A stretch of 64,000 nucleotides of DNA, taken from positions 62,001 through 126,000 of the forward strand of contig DAOPJW010000002.1 in assembly GCA_035399865.1 (NCBI GenBank), in the 5' to 3' direction. Both the position numbers and the translations under genes were made by a program. This document shows, piece after piece, positions 33,744-42,182 of the stretch (the stretch's first letter is position 1; the number at the start of each line of letters is the position of its first letter). Origin of the DNA: UBA1547 sp035399865 (GTDB taxonomy: Bacteria > Patescibacteriota > Saccharimonadia > Saccharimonadales > Saccharimonadaceae). The notes under the pieces are model-generated. The model saw only the letters and a program-made list of their open reading frames with translations, made no database searches and had not been told where the DNA came from.

Positions 33744-34316
33744 ATGAATCGTGCAGTGATTATTCACGGTATTTTTTCTAAAAAAGAATATTTTGAAAGA
33801 GCCGCTGATAGCCCAAGTAATAGTCATTGGTTTCCTTGGTTACAACAACAACTTTTAAGAAGAGGATTATTAGCACAAACTCCAGAGATGCCGAGTCCTT
33901 ATGAACCAGATTATGATAAATGGAAAAAAGAATTAGATAGATTATCACCTGACAATAACACCCTATTAGTTGGCCATAGTTGTGGCGGAGGTTTTTTAAT
34001 ACGTTGGCTTTGCGAAAACCCTGAAATAAATGTAGGGAAGGTAGTATTAGTAGCTCCATGGTTAGATGTAGAAAAAAGATTAGAGAATTTTTTTGATTTT
34101 AATATAAATAAAAATATTGATAGGCAAACTAAATTTGGAATTAAAGTAATTTATTCAAATAATGATATGCCTGAAATAAAATCTTCTGTCGATAAATTAC
34201 GCAAAGAAACGACTAGTCTTATTTATTACGAATTTGATAATTTTGGTCATTTTACTTTTAATGATATGAAAACTCACGAATTTCCTGAACTCATGAAAAT
34301 ATGTTTAGGCGATTAA
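33744..34316 (+). CDS. RBBP9/YdeN-like alpha/beta hydrolase
   Basis: The 190-residue protein has the small serine-hydrolase pattern: VIIHGIFSKKEYF at the N-terminus, nucleophile elbow GHSCGG (Ser about 79), VVLVAPWLD, and a C-terminal histidine in DNFGHFTFND. Substrates of this family are mostly unknown. It lies between recA and recX, 1 base before recX, so it is in the recA operon; there is no evident functional link. Confidence 0.83.
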   Translation: MNRAVIIHGIFSKKEYFERAADSPSNSHWFPWLQQQLLRRGLLAQTPEMPSPYEPDYDKWKKELDRLSPDNNTLLVGHSCGGGFLIRWLCENPEINVGKVVLVAPWLDVEKRLENFFDFNINKNIDRQTKFGIKVIYSNNDMPEIKSSVDKLRKETTSLIYYEFDNFGHFTFNDMKTHEFPELMKICLGD

Positions 34317-34317
34317 G

Positions 34318-34950
34318 ATGAAAATTACTTCAATTAATCCACAAAAACGTGACGAGTCACGCGTAAATATATCAGTTGATGGAAAATATCGTTTTAGTCT
34401 TGATGTAAGTCAGATTTACGAACTCGGTATTAAATTAAACAAAGAAATAAATGAACGAGATATCAAAAAGTTTATCGATGAAAGTAATTTTGGCAAAATA
34501 TATATAAAGACTCTTAAATATAGTTTAATTAGGCCTCGAAGCGTAAGAGAAGTAAGTCATTATTTGTATCGTCAGAAAAAAAATGAAAAAGATTACTGCA
34601 TAGATATTGATAATCATGAAAAAAATTGCGAAAAAGTTTTAAAGCGATTGATCGATAAGGGATATGTCGATGACAAAAAATTTGCTGAGTATTGGGTAGA
34701 AAACAGGATGGTTAAAAAAGGTATAAGTCAAAAAAAACTATCTCTAGAGCTACAGCAAAAAGGTGTCAATATAGAAATTATAAAAAGTGTTATCAAGAAA
34801 TCTATTCGGAGTGATAAAGAAGAGCTTAGAAAAGTAATTGAAAGAAAAATTAATAGATATCAAGACAGTAATAAATTAATTCGATATTTAATTGGAAAGG
34901 GTTTTAATTATGAAGATATTAAAAACTATCTTCAGGAAGATAATTTATAA
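34318..34950 (+). CDS. recX: RecA regulator RecX
   Basis: RecX limits RecA filament growth. The 210-residue protein has three-helix repeats with the family pattern: YSLIRPRSVREVSHYLYR, VLKRLIDKGYVDDKKFAEYW, and ISQKKLSLELQQKGVNIEII. An N-terminal beta domain (about 1-45) is also seen in many RecX proteins. The gene is in the recA operon. Confidence 0.92.
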   Translation: MKITSINPQKRDESRVNISVDGKYRFSLDVSQIYELGIKLNKEINERDIKKFIDESNFGKIYIKTLKYSLIRPRSVREVSHYLYRQKKNEKDYCIDIDNHEKNCEKVLKRLIDKGYVDDKKFAEYWVENRMVKKGISQKKLSLELQQKGVNIEIIKSVIKKSIRSDKEELRKVIERKINRYQDSNKLIRYLIGKGFNYEDIKNYLQEDNL

Positions 34951-35520
34951 CTCTAGATTTTCGACTTGAGGAACAGTCGAACGAAAAGGATTAATATAGG
35001 ATAATTGACTTGGATGTTGTATGGAATGAAGTTTTTTTGTGTTTGACTTAACCACAATGTCCTTATCGTTAATTTCGACAATTTGTGTACGATGAATTAA
35101 TAAATTTGTTTCGTTAAAACTCTTTATAATATTTCTTTTAATATTTAATTGTTGTATCAAGAAAGTATCGGTCTCTAAGCTGTAATCACACACTTTTCCA
35201 AGTTTGCGACCAATTTCATCAATTACACTATGATTAATTAAATTAAAATTTAATTCGTAAATTTTCTTAAGGTTAATCACATCATCAAGACCAATAAATT
35301 CATCATTACTATCGATAATAAAACCGACATCACTCAATTCCCTGATATCGGCAATTCTAATAAATGAAGGATTATCAGATAATAATTTTCCACTGACTTC
35401 GTAAGCAATAATCTTTAAGTTACCGGGATCAATTACTGGATTTTTTGTCTCAGCGAGTTTCGTTCCCGTCTGTAGCCCCATTATAGGCGTACTAATTAAT
35501 CTTGATCCAAGAATAAGCAT
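34945..35520 (-). CDS. PRC-barrel domain protein downstream of the pilus operon
   Basis: The 191-residue protein has two PRC-barrel-like segments: about 1-70 (GSRLISTPIMGLQTGTKL, KIIAYEVSG) and about 85-165 (HSVIDEIGRKLGKVCDYSLE, FLIQQLNIK). PRC-barrels occur in RimM and in photosynthetic and surface proteins, and act as protein-interaction modules. No signal peptide is seen. It has its own leaderless promoter, so it is only partly linked to the pilus operon upstream. Function unknown. Confidence 0.72.
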   Translation of the reverse strand: MLILGSRLISTPIMGLQTGTKLAETKNPVIDPGNLKIIAYEVSGKLLSDNPSFIRIADIRELSDVGFIIDSNDEFIGLDDVINLKKIYELNFNLINHSVIDEIGRKLGKVCDYSLETDTFLIQQLNIKRNIIKSFNETNLLIHRTQIVEINDKDIVVKSNTKKLHSIQHPSQLSYINPFRSTVPQVENLEL

Positions 35521-35554
35521 ACTATTAGTATAAGTGTTTTATGCAGGCATGCAA
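35521..35554 (-). promoter_or_regulatory. Leaderless promoter of the PRC-barrel gene
   Basis: On the minus strand TTGCAT (35549-35554), 16 bases, TATACT (35527-35532), then 6 bases to the ATG. Confidence 0.62.
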
Positions 35555-35555
35555 A

Positions 35556-35858
35556 TTATTCAAAAAATGGATCTATTCTATCAGATGGTAATATGATTTC
35601 TGATGTGTTATTTTCGCTACTTAATAATCTGTTTAAATAACTATCAATTTTTGGATCAATCGATATATTTGAATTTGATAAGTCTTTATTTTTATTATTT
35701 AAAGACTGTTGAATAAATATATTTCTTAGTAGTAAAACTGAGATCATTAAAATTAAGAGTACAAATATAATAAATATCGTAGTACTGTATTTTGCAATAC
35801 TATCTTTGATTGTATAATCGCTGTAATTTAACTTTTTTTTGTTAGGAATTTTTGCCAT
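35556..35858 (-). CDS. Single-helix membrane protein at the end of the pilus operon
   Basis: The 100-residue protein has a basic cytosolic N-terminus (MAKIPNKKKLNYSDY), one membrane helix (about 26-47) and a polar outer tail ending IILPSDRIDPFFE. Its ATG overlaps the pilO stop by one base. By position after pilO it sits where pilP would be in Proteobacteria, and the ending SDRIDPF resembles the RDPFxP motif of PilP-like proteins. It lacks the lipobox and HR domain of true PilP, so any analogy is weak. Confidence 0.6.
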   Translation of the reverse strand: MAKIPNKKKLNYSDYTIKDSIAKYSTTIFIIFVLLILMISVLLLRNIFIQQSLNNKNKDLSNSNISIDPKIDSYLNRLLSSENNTSEIILPSDRIDPFFE

Positions 35859-36421
35859 TATTTTGTATATACCCTCGCATTAATCGGATTTACTAACACT
35901 TTATTATTTGAGTCTCTCGAGATATTAATTCCGGTAATCTGGATTACTGGACGATTTGTCTCTATATATTTCAAAAATTTTATTAAACTTGAATATTCTA
36001 TAGGTTCATTAATTGTTATTATAAATGATTTTATATTTATTCCTTGTATTGAGGGTATACTACTTGTAGTTGATTCAGTCGCATTAAAATTATAAGTTGG
36101 TAGTGGAATCCCGCTTAATGAAGCATATTTATTTAAATCAATAATAACTTGACCTTGATAATTTTGTTCTACTAGGATAACATTATTTGCTTTATCGCTT
36201 ATAGATCTATTATTATCAGCTTCTTCTTTTAATTTTTTTGTAATCGTATCCTGTTCGTTATCGGAAAAAGCAGTCGGAGCAATACTATATACTTTTGAAG
36301 CATAATCATTTAATTTTTGATAGGATAAATAAAATCCTCCAACTATTATAAATACATTCAATGCAAGAATAAAGACAAGAATTATTCGAAATGAAGATGC
36401 CTTAAAGCCAGTGTTTTTCAT
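35858..36421 (-). CDS. pilO: Type IV pilus alignment protein PilO-like
   Basis: The 187-residue protein has one N-terminal helix (about 11-31), a coiled-coil region (about 35-85) and a ferredoxin-like C-terminal domain (SFIITINEPIEYSSLIKFLK YIE type). PilO and PilN form a periplasmic clamp in Gram-negatives; in monoderms they probably align the platform. The gene overlaps pilN by 4 bases. Confidence 0.8.
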   Translation of the reverse strand: MKNTGFKASSFRIILVFILALNVFIIVGGFYLSYQKLNDYASKVYSIAPTAFSDNEQDTITKKLKEEADNNRSISDKANNVILVEQNYQGQVIIDLNKYASLSGIPLPTYNFNATESTTSSIPSIQGINIKSFIITINEPIEYSSLIKFLKYIETNRPVIQITGINISRDSNNKVLVNPINARVYTK

Positions 36422-36966
36422 ATTGAAAAGTTCCTATTTATTAAAACAGTGATTGTAATTTCGACAGGATATCCACTTGTATCTGTTGAATTGGGATTTG
36501 TTTCTACTAAATTATAATTTGAAAAAATTGGATTTGAAAAATTATTACCTAACTGAGATACAATGTCGCTGGATTTTGAAAGAATCTTGATAGTGACGGG
36601 TGAACTTAAATCTTTTTCATTAATAGATAAGGATTTTATTATTGCTTGAGCAGGAATAGCTTTACCGATTGCTAATAGTATGTTGCTATATATAACATCA
36701 TTGTTCATGATACTTTGAACATTATCCAAGCTGTTATTGATATCTGAAACCTTTGACATTGCTTGTGAATATTCATTCTCAAGTTTAATTATTTCTTGGG
36801 ATTTTGTTTCTATATTTTTTAATATGTAATAGGTTGTTCCGCAGGCGATTGCTAAAAATCCTAATGAAAAAAGCAGTATAGTGATGTAGTTCAATAGTTG
36901 GCCGTTGATCCTAGCTGCCTTTTTTTGGCTTTTAATCTCATCAGGAAGAATATTAATCATTTCCAA
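36418..36966 (-). CDS. pilN: Type IV pilus assembly protein PilN
   Basis: The protein opens MEMINILPDEIKSQKKAARI, the PilN N-terminal motif (INLLP-type) that docks into PilM. A membrane helix (about 26-48), a coiled coil (about 50-85) and an alpha/beta domain follow. It overlaps pilM by 10 bases and pilO by 4. Confidence 0.84.
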   Translation of the reverse strand: MEMINILPDEIKSQKKAARINGQLLNYITILLFSLGFLAIACGTTYYILKNIETKSQEIIKLENEYSQAMSKVSDINNSLDNVQSIMNNDVIYSNILLAIGKAIPAQAIIKSLSINEKDLSSPVTIKILSKSSDIVSQLGNNFSNPIFSNYNLVETNPNSTDTSGYPVEITITVLINRNFSI

Positions 36967-38012
36967 ATATCCCTAGGGTTAATACTAGCTAATCCAGCCA
37001 CAGTAATATATCTAGGTCTGAATTGTCTAACTGGCTCAGGTAACTTACCAAAATCAAGTTTTTGCCAAGGACTTGCCACTCTAGAAGGCATAATTAACTC
37101 GTTAGTAAAGTATTCACCAATTCCAGGCATATTACTCCCACTTCCGACTATTAGTAATTGTTCGATTTTTATATCAGTTCTTATTCTTTCGTTATAGTAT
37201 CGCATTACTTTTCGCACTTCTGAAATAATTTTTTTCAAACTTGGTTCGATTGAATTTCTTATTTTTTCCTGTCTCGGCCCAGCACTTAAACCGTTTAATA
37301 CCTTTAATTGATGAGCATTTTCAAGTTCTATACCGAGTTTTCGCGCAATGTCCAGAGTGAATGTGTTTCCGCCGATGGCAACTCCTCCAGTCACCCTTAT
37401 AACACCTCTATCAAGTATTGCGATATCTGTGCTTGCTGGACCAATGTCGACAATGGCACTTGGCAGATGACCTTCTTCAGTTTTTGTAAGTAATCTTGCA
37501 ACAGAGTTTATAGCGGGCTCTATTAGACATACTTCTAGATTTGCGTTTTCTGTAGCTGCTACACAATTGTCTATAAGTGCCTTTGGAACTGCACTCATTA
37601 TTATTGTTACGTCATTCTTTGTTCGTTCAACTATTTCGTAGTCGACATATAAGGATGATCTGGGAACTGGAATATATTGATCAACTTCCAAATCGACAGC
37701 ATCTTTTAAAGATTTCGTTGCACTCAAAGGTAATGAGAAAGTTCTAGAATAAGTTCGAGATGTTGGTATACTGATAGCTACATGCCTACTTGGTAGTGAG
37801 CCAATTAACCTATCCTTTACTAGTAGTTCAACGTTTTCAGATAAGTAAGGGCTAGAATTTTCAAAAGATTCTTTTATTTTGATTGGCTCAAGATCAAGAG
37901 AACCGTATCCAATTACGATAGACTCTTTTTGATTTATCGCCATTAATTTAATACCAGTGCTACTGATATCAAGTCCGACGATTGGTCTATCTTTTAATAT
38001 TAATTTTGTCAT
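36957..38012 (-). CDS. pilM: Type IV pilus assembly ATPase-like protein PilM
   Basis: PilM is an actin-like cytosolic protein that binds the PilN tail. The 351-residue protein has ASKHA motifs: IVGLDISSTGIKLMAI (phosphate 1), AIVDIGPASTDIAIL (phosphate 2) and LLIVGSGSNMPGI (adenosine). I chose ATG 38012 over an upstream in-frame ATG at 38126, because the extra 38 residues look non-native and overlap the end of pilC. A GTGGG site lies close to 38012. Confidence 0.88.
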   Translation of the reverse strand: MTKLILKDRPIVGLDISSTGIKLMAINQKESIVIGYGSLDLEPIKIKESFENSSPYLSENVELLVKDRLIGSLPSRHVAISIPTSRTYSRTFSLPLSATKSLKDAVDLEVDQYIPVPRSSLYVDYEIVERTKNDVTIIMSAVPKALIDNCVAATENANLEVCLIEPAINSVARLLTKTEEGHLPSAIVDIGPASTDIAILDRGVIRVTGGVAIGGNTFTLDIARKLGIELENAHQLKVLNGLSAGPRQEKIRNSIEPSLKKIISEVRKVMRYYNERIRTDIKIEQLLIVGSGSNMPGIGEYFTNELIMPSRVASPWQKLDFGKLPEPVRQFRPRYITVAGLASINPRDIWK

Positions 38013-38070
38013 GATGCCCACTAGTGAATTCTGGTGATTATTATAACACGAGCAAATTATCGTGTCATTA

Positions 38071-39318
38071 TTAAGCTTTAATACTTTGAGCAAGATTTGC
38101 AATAGGTAACATAACACTAGCAGCAATTAGGCCAACCATACCACCCATCACTAGGATCATGACTGGCTCGATAATAGAGCTTAGGCCTGCTATTGCTACG
38201 TCAACTTCTTCTTCAAAAAAATCTGCAACTTTAACTAAAATTTTGTCTGTCTGTCCAGTCTCTTCTCCAACCAAAAGCATTTGAGGAACAATTGGCGGAA
38301 ATATTGAATTTTTCTCGATTACTGAAGATAATGTCTTGCCATTTTTTACCTCCTCTGCAGCTTGTAGTAAAGCCTCTTCATATACGGCATTTCCTACAGC
38401 TCGAGATGTGACATGAAGAGCCTCAAGTACGGCGACTCCAGCTTGAGTTAAAGCGGAGAAAGTACGGGCGAAATTTGCAACTGCGACTTTCATGATTAGT
38501 ACTTTTAAGACTGGTATTTTTAGAATGATTTTGTGAAATTTATACCTACCTTTTGGTGTTTTGATGTAAGCAAGTATTAAAAATGTCATTATTCCAATTG
38601 CACCGAATATTATATACCAGTAGCTTATTATAAAATCACTTAAACCTAACATGAATAAAGTTATTCCTGGGAGTTTAGCATCTGGTCCACCTAAATCCGT
38701 AAGCACATTTCCGATTTGTGGTACGACGAAAAACATTAGTCCAAAAAATGCTAACACTGTAATCGATAAAAGTACAACTGGATATATCATTGAGCTTTTT
38801 ACTTTTTTTCTAATTTTCGTACTTTTTTCTTGTTGAAGAGCAAGCCTGTTTAAAATTTCTTCCAAAATACCGGCAGCTTCACCAGCTCGAACCATATTGA
38901 CGTATACATCGTTAAATGTTGAAGGGTATTTTCCAAGAGCATCACCCAAGGTAGAACCAGCTTCTACATCATTTATCACGCCTGTTAATATTTTTTGTAA
39001 AGCAGGACTTTCGGTTATATGATCACATAAAGAGGTTAATGCTTGAAGTAACGGTACTCCAGCACCAACCATGGCACTTAATTGTCGAGTAAAAATTACA
39101 AGTTGGTCATTCTTTACTTTATCGTTATTTTTAAATAACGTGCCGAATTGGCTAGTTGTTTTTTTACTTTTCGTGTCGACTTTTGTTTCCTTAATACTTA
39201 TTGGCCTTAAGCCTTGTTTAACTAGTGCACTAATAGCACTTGTTCTGTCAGGCTGTTCAATAGTTCCATTGATTGATTTATTTTGATTGTCGATTGCTAT
39301 ATATGAAAATATTGGCAT
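38071..39318 (-). CDS. pilC: Type IV pilus platform protein PilC
   Basis: The 415-residue membrane protein has two T2SSF domains (about 75-195 and 275-400) with the typical FTRQLSAMVGAGVPLLQAL and FARTFSALTQAGVAVLEAL motifs, and three main helices (about 180-200, 228-248, 385-405). The N-terminus FSYIAIDNQNKSINGTIE matches PilC/GspF. It works with PilB to add pilins. Only 4 bases separate it from pilB. Confidence 0.94.
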   Translation of the reverse strand: MPIFSYIAIDNQNKSINGTIEQPDRTSAISALVKQGLRPISIKETKVDTKSKKTTSQFGTLFKNNDKVKNDQLVIFTRQLSAMVGAGVPLLQALTSLCDHITESPALQKILTGVINDVEAGSTLGDALGKYPSTFNDVYVNMVRAGEAAGILEEILNRLALQQEKSTKIRKKVKSSMIYPVVLLSITVLAFFGLMFFVVPQIGNVLTDLGGPDAKLPGITLFMLGLSDFIISYWYIIFGAIGIMTFLILAYIKTPKGRYKFHKIILKIPVLKVLIMKVAVANFARTFSALTQAGVAVLEALHVTSRAVGNAVYEEALLQAAEEVKNGKTLSSVIEKNSIFPPIVPQMLLVGEETGQTDKILVKVADFFEEEVDVAIAGLSSIIEPVMILVMGGMVGLIAASVMLPIANLAQSIKA

Positions 39319-39322
39319 TAGA

Positions 39323-41107
39323 TCATTCCTTTGTTACTCTGATTACTTCTTCGACTGTTGTTTCGCCTCTCAAAGCCTTTATTAATCCGTCTACTTGCAT
39401 CGTCATCATGCCCTCGGAGATAGCTTGATCCTTTAATTGATTACTTGTTGCATTTGCCATAATCAATCTTTGCATTGGTACGCTGTTGTTTAATACTTCG
39501 TATATACCTGTTCTTCCTCTATAGCCACTAAGTGAGCCATTACCATTGTCTTCACTATTATTTCTCCATAAGACTTTTATACCATTTTCATCAGTGCTCA
39601 GCGGGGTGTCTCCACCTACGCCTTCAAGAGCTGCCTTTTTCTCTAATTCGTGAATATAACTAAAATTTTGACCAGGTTTCAAGCCGAACATTCTGATAAT
39701 TTCTCTTTTTTCTTCATCACTTGGGACGTAGCTAATTCTTGAATCCTTATTTAATTTTCGGACTAACCTTTGGCCAACGACCACTCTGACGATACTAGCA
39801 ATAAGAAATGGTTCAATTTTCATATCCAACAAACGCGGTAAGCAGGTGGCTGCATCGTTTGTGTGCAGTGTACTAAACACTAAATGGCCGGTTAATGCTG
39901 CCTGTACTGCAAGATCAGCCGTTTCAACGTCACGAATCTCACCTATCATTATTATATTTGGGTCTTGACGTAGTAATGCCCTCAAGCCATTGGCAAATGT
40001 CATACCAGCCTTTGAGTTAGTCTGTGTTTGATTAACGCCTGGAATTTTATATTCAACTGGATCTTCGATAGTAGATATGTTTACATCAGGTGTATTTAAC
40101 ATAGTAAGAGCACTAAATAATGTAGTTGATTTACCGCAACCAGTCGGTCCAGTAATCAATATCATTCCGTTAGACTCTGAAAGCGAAGCCTTGAATATTT
40201 GCAAGGATTCTCCCCAGAATCCTAATGATTCAAGAGCGAGGGCTTGATTAGACTCGTCAAGAATACGCATTACAGTTTTTTCACCGTCAGATACAGGTAT
40301 TGTACTGACACGTAATGCATATTGTTTGCTTCCGACTTTTATTTTAAAGCGTCCGTCTTGTGGGACTCTTCTTTCATCAATTTTTAGATTACTAAGAATT
40401 TTTATACGGCTTACAAGGGCATTTAATACATTTTTTGGCAAACGGTTTACTTCTTTGAGGACGCCATCTATCCTGTAGCGAACTTGAACATAGCCTTCAC
40501 GAGGCTCTATATGAATATCACTTGCCTGTTGACGGATAGCGTATTCAAGTAATAGATTTACAGTTTGGGCAATAGGCGAATCTTCGGATACTTCTTGTTC
40601 GGATATATTTTCATTTTGATCGATTTCATCGGCTCTTTGAATGTCAATAACTTCATTTAACTCTTGGTCAACATCGCTTCGATAAGCTTCTAGAGTTTCG
40701 ATTATATTATTGTGTGGTGCTATGTATATTTTCGTATTAGCACCGAACTGTTTTTCTAAAAAGTCGACTGCCATGACGTCATCTGGGTCATCCATAGCAA
40801 GATGATAGGTACCATCTTCGTCTATCTTGAAAAGTATCGCATTATATTGACGTGCGATTCTCTCTGGTATTTTATTAAGCACATCTGGGTGAATATCATT
40901 TGAATTCAATTCAATATAAGGTATTTGGGCATACTCTGAAAATGCTTTAGCCAATGTCTTTTCGTCAGCGACTTCGTTCTGCATCGTGACGTCTTGAAGA
41001 GAGCGTTTTAAACGAACCGCCTCTTCTATAAGGGCGTCAACTTGCTCTGCAGTAGCCACACCACTGCGTAAGAGCAATTTTTCCATTGTTACATCGGAAA
41101 TACGCAT
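39323..41107 (-). CDS. pilB: Type IV pilus extension ATPase PilB (GspE family)
   Basis: The 594-residue protein has the MshEN-type N-domain (about 1-150) and the motor domain with Walker A GPTGCGKSTT, Asp box IEDPVEYKIPGVNQTQ, Walker B IIMIGEIRDVETADLA and His box TGHLVFSTLHTNDAATCLPR. The tetracysteine zinc site usual in PilB/GspE after GQRLVRKL is absent: no cysteines lie between this motif and GRTGIYEVL. An insert of about 60 residues replaces it. This gene heads the pilus operon. Confidence 0.94.
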   Translation of the reverse strand: MRISDVTMEKLLLRSGVATAEQVDALIEEAVRLKRSLQDVTMQNEVADEKTLAKAFSEYAQIPYIELNSNDIHPDVLNKIPERIARQYNAILFKIDEDGTYHLAMDDPDDVMAVDFLEKQFGANTKIYIAPHNNIIETLEAYRSDVDQELNEVIDIQRADEIDQNENISEQEVSEDSPIAQTVNLLLEYAIRQQASDIHIEPREGYVQVRYRIDGVLKEVNRLPKNVLNALVSRIKILSNLKIDERRVPQDGRFKIKVGSKQYALRVSTIPVSDGEKTVMRILDESNQALALESLGFWGESLQIFKASLSESNGMILITGPTGCGKSTTLFSALTMLNTPDVNISTIEDPVEYKIPGVNQTQTNSKAGMTFANGLRALLRQDPNIIMIGEIRDVETADLAVQAALTGHLVFSTLHTNDAATCLPRLLDMKIEPFLIASIVRVVVGQRLVRKLNKDSRISYVPSDEEKREIIRMFGLKPGQNFSYIHELEKKAALEGVGGDTPLSTDENGIKVLWRNNSEDNGNGSLSGYRGRTGIYEVLNNSVPMQRLIMANATSNQLKDQAISEGMMTMQVDGLIKALRGETTVEEVIRVTKE

Positions 41108-41155
41108 ACTGCTTGTGCTCTATTGTAGATTACAAACGAAAAAAACACCAGATGT

Positions 41156-41167
41156 TATAATCATGAT
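41156..41167 (+). promoter_or_regulatory. Leaderless promoter of tsaE
   Basis: TATAAT (41156-41161) ends 6 bases before the tsaE ATG. It is divergent from pilB, within 60 bases. Confidence 0.62.
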
Positions 41168-41641
41168 ATGACTATTGAGGTAGAGAACGAAATCCAAATG
41201 ATAAAATTTGGAAAAATTATTGGCGATTTTCTTAAGGGCGGTGAAATTATTGAACTTATAGGAGATATTGGTTCTGGTAAGACTACTCTAGTTAAAGGAA
41301 TATCTGAAGGATTAAGAATAGATGATAAAATTAACAGTCCTAGCTTCACGATTCTTCGTCAATATCCTGCAAAAAATAATATTACTCTAGATCATTATGA
41401 TTTCTATCGATTGAATATGGCGGGGATGATAATGAACGAAAATTTAAAAGAATCTTTAGATGACAAAAATACAGTTACAATAATTGAATGGTCAGATACT
41501 ATAAAGAAATTACTTCCTGCAGATAGGTTAAAAATTAATATTATCGTACAACCTAACGAGTCTAGAAAATTATTATTAAACTCTAGTGGTCCTATTGGTG
41601 ATAAGTTAATAAAAGAGGTGTGTGATGCTTATAATGCTTGA
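41168..41641 (+). CDS. tsaE: tRNA t6A biosynthesis ATPase TsaE
   Basis: TsaE is needed for N6-threonylcarbamoyladenosine on tRNAs that read ANN codons. The 157-residue protein has the P-loop GDIGSGKTTLVKGI, the SPSFTILRQYP segment and LDHYDFYRL. It is followed with a 17-base overlap by a tsaB-like gene, the usual pairing. Confidence 0.93.
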   Translation: MTIEVENEIQMIKFGKIIGDFLKGGEIIELIGDIGSGKTTLVKGISEGLRIDDKINSPSFTILRQYPAKNNITLDHYDFYRLNMAGMIMNENLKESLDDKNTVTIIEWSDTIKKLLPADRLKINIIVQPNESRKLLLNSSGPIGDKLIKEVCDAYNA

Positions 41642-42011
41642 TACCAGTACTAATGTTTGTAAATTAACCTTTCTAAATGGAGAATGGCGTCAAGATTTTG
41701 AATGGCAAGCAGATAGGATGATGGCAAAAGGATTATTAGGTTTTATCAGTAATTCACTAAGTGAATGCGACAAAGATTGGTCTGATATTTTTGCTATTGG
41801 AGGTTTTGAAGGCCCAGGTAGTTTTACTGGTCTTAGGATTGGATTAACTGTATTAAACACTATGGCTGATTCTCTAGGCGTACCGATTGTTAGTGCCAAA
41901 GGTGATAATTGGCAAAATACTGTATTGGAAAAAATAAATTCTTCAAAAAATGAAAAGATAATCTTGCCGTTTTATGGTAGCGATGCGAAAATTACTCCTC
42001 CAAAAAAATAA
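41625..42011 (+). CDS. tsaB: TsaB-like protein, shortened to the N-terminal lobe
   Basis: TsaB is the platform partner of TsaD in t6A synthesis. The start MLIMLDTSTNVCKL and the motif GPGSFTGLRIGLTVLNTMA are diagnostic. The protein has 128 residues, against about 220-230 in most bacteria; the second ASKHA lobe is missing. ATG 41625 lies 4 bases after AGAGGTG and was chosen over GTG 41622 and ATG 41634. The stop is followed by intergenic sequence with no sign of the missing half, so it is a true short form. Confidence 0.85.
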   Translation: MLIMLDTSTNVCKLTFLNGEWRQDFEWQADRMMAKGLLGFISNSLSECDKDWSDIFAIGGFEGPGSFTGLRIGLTVLNTMADSLGVPIVSAKGDNWQNTVLEKINSSKNEKIILPFYGSDAKITPPKK

Positions 42012-42182
42012 TAATTATTGTCTTGCACACAAGTTGTAAAAAAGGTTACTATATAATCAGTCCTTTTGGACCTCCGAATATTTTTTTGAAAAACACTGTT
42101 ACGGGCTGACTGAATATTGATACTTTTGTTTTAGCCTTGAGTTATATATAGACAGAAATGCCTCAACAAGGAAGGATGAGCA
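42012..42182 (+). promoter_or_regulatory. Long structured leader of rny
   Basis: This 171-base gap holds TATAAT at 42052-42057, followed by about 120 bases of leader. The leader contains a small GTCC-TTTT-GGAC hairpin near its start and a longer-range pairing of TCAGTC (about 42057-42062) with GACTGA (about 42107-42112). An AAGGAAGGA ribosome binding site precedes rny. It has no match I recognise among known riboswitches. Confidence 0.4.
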
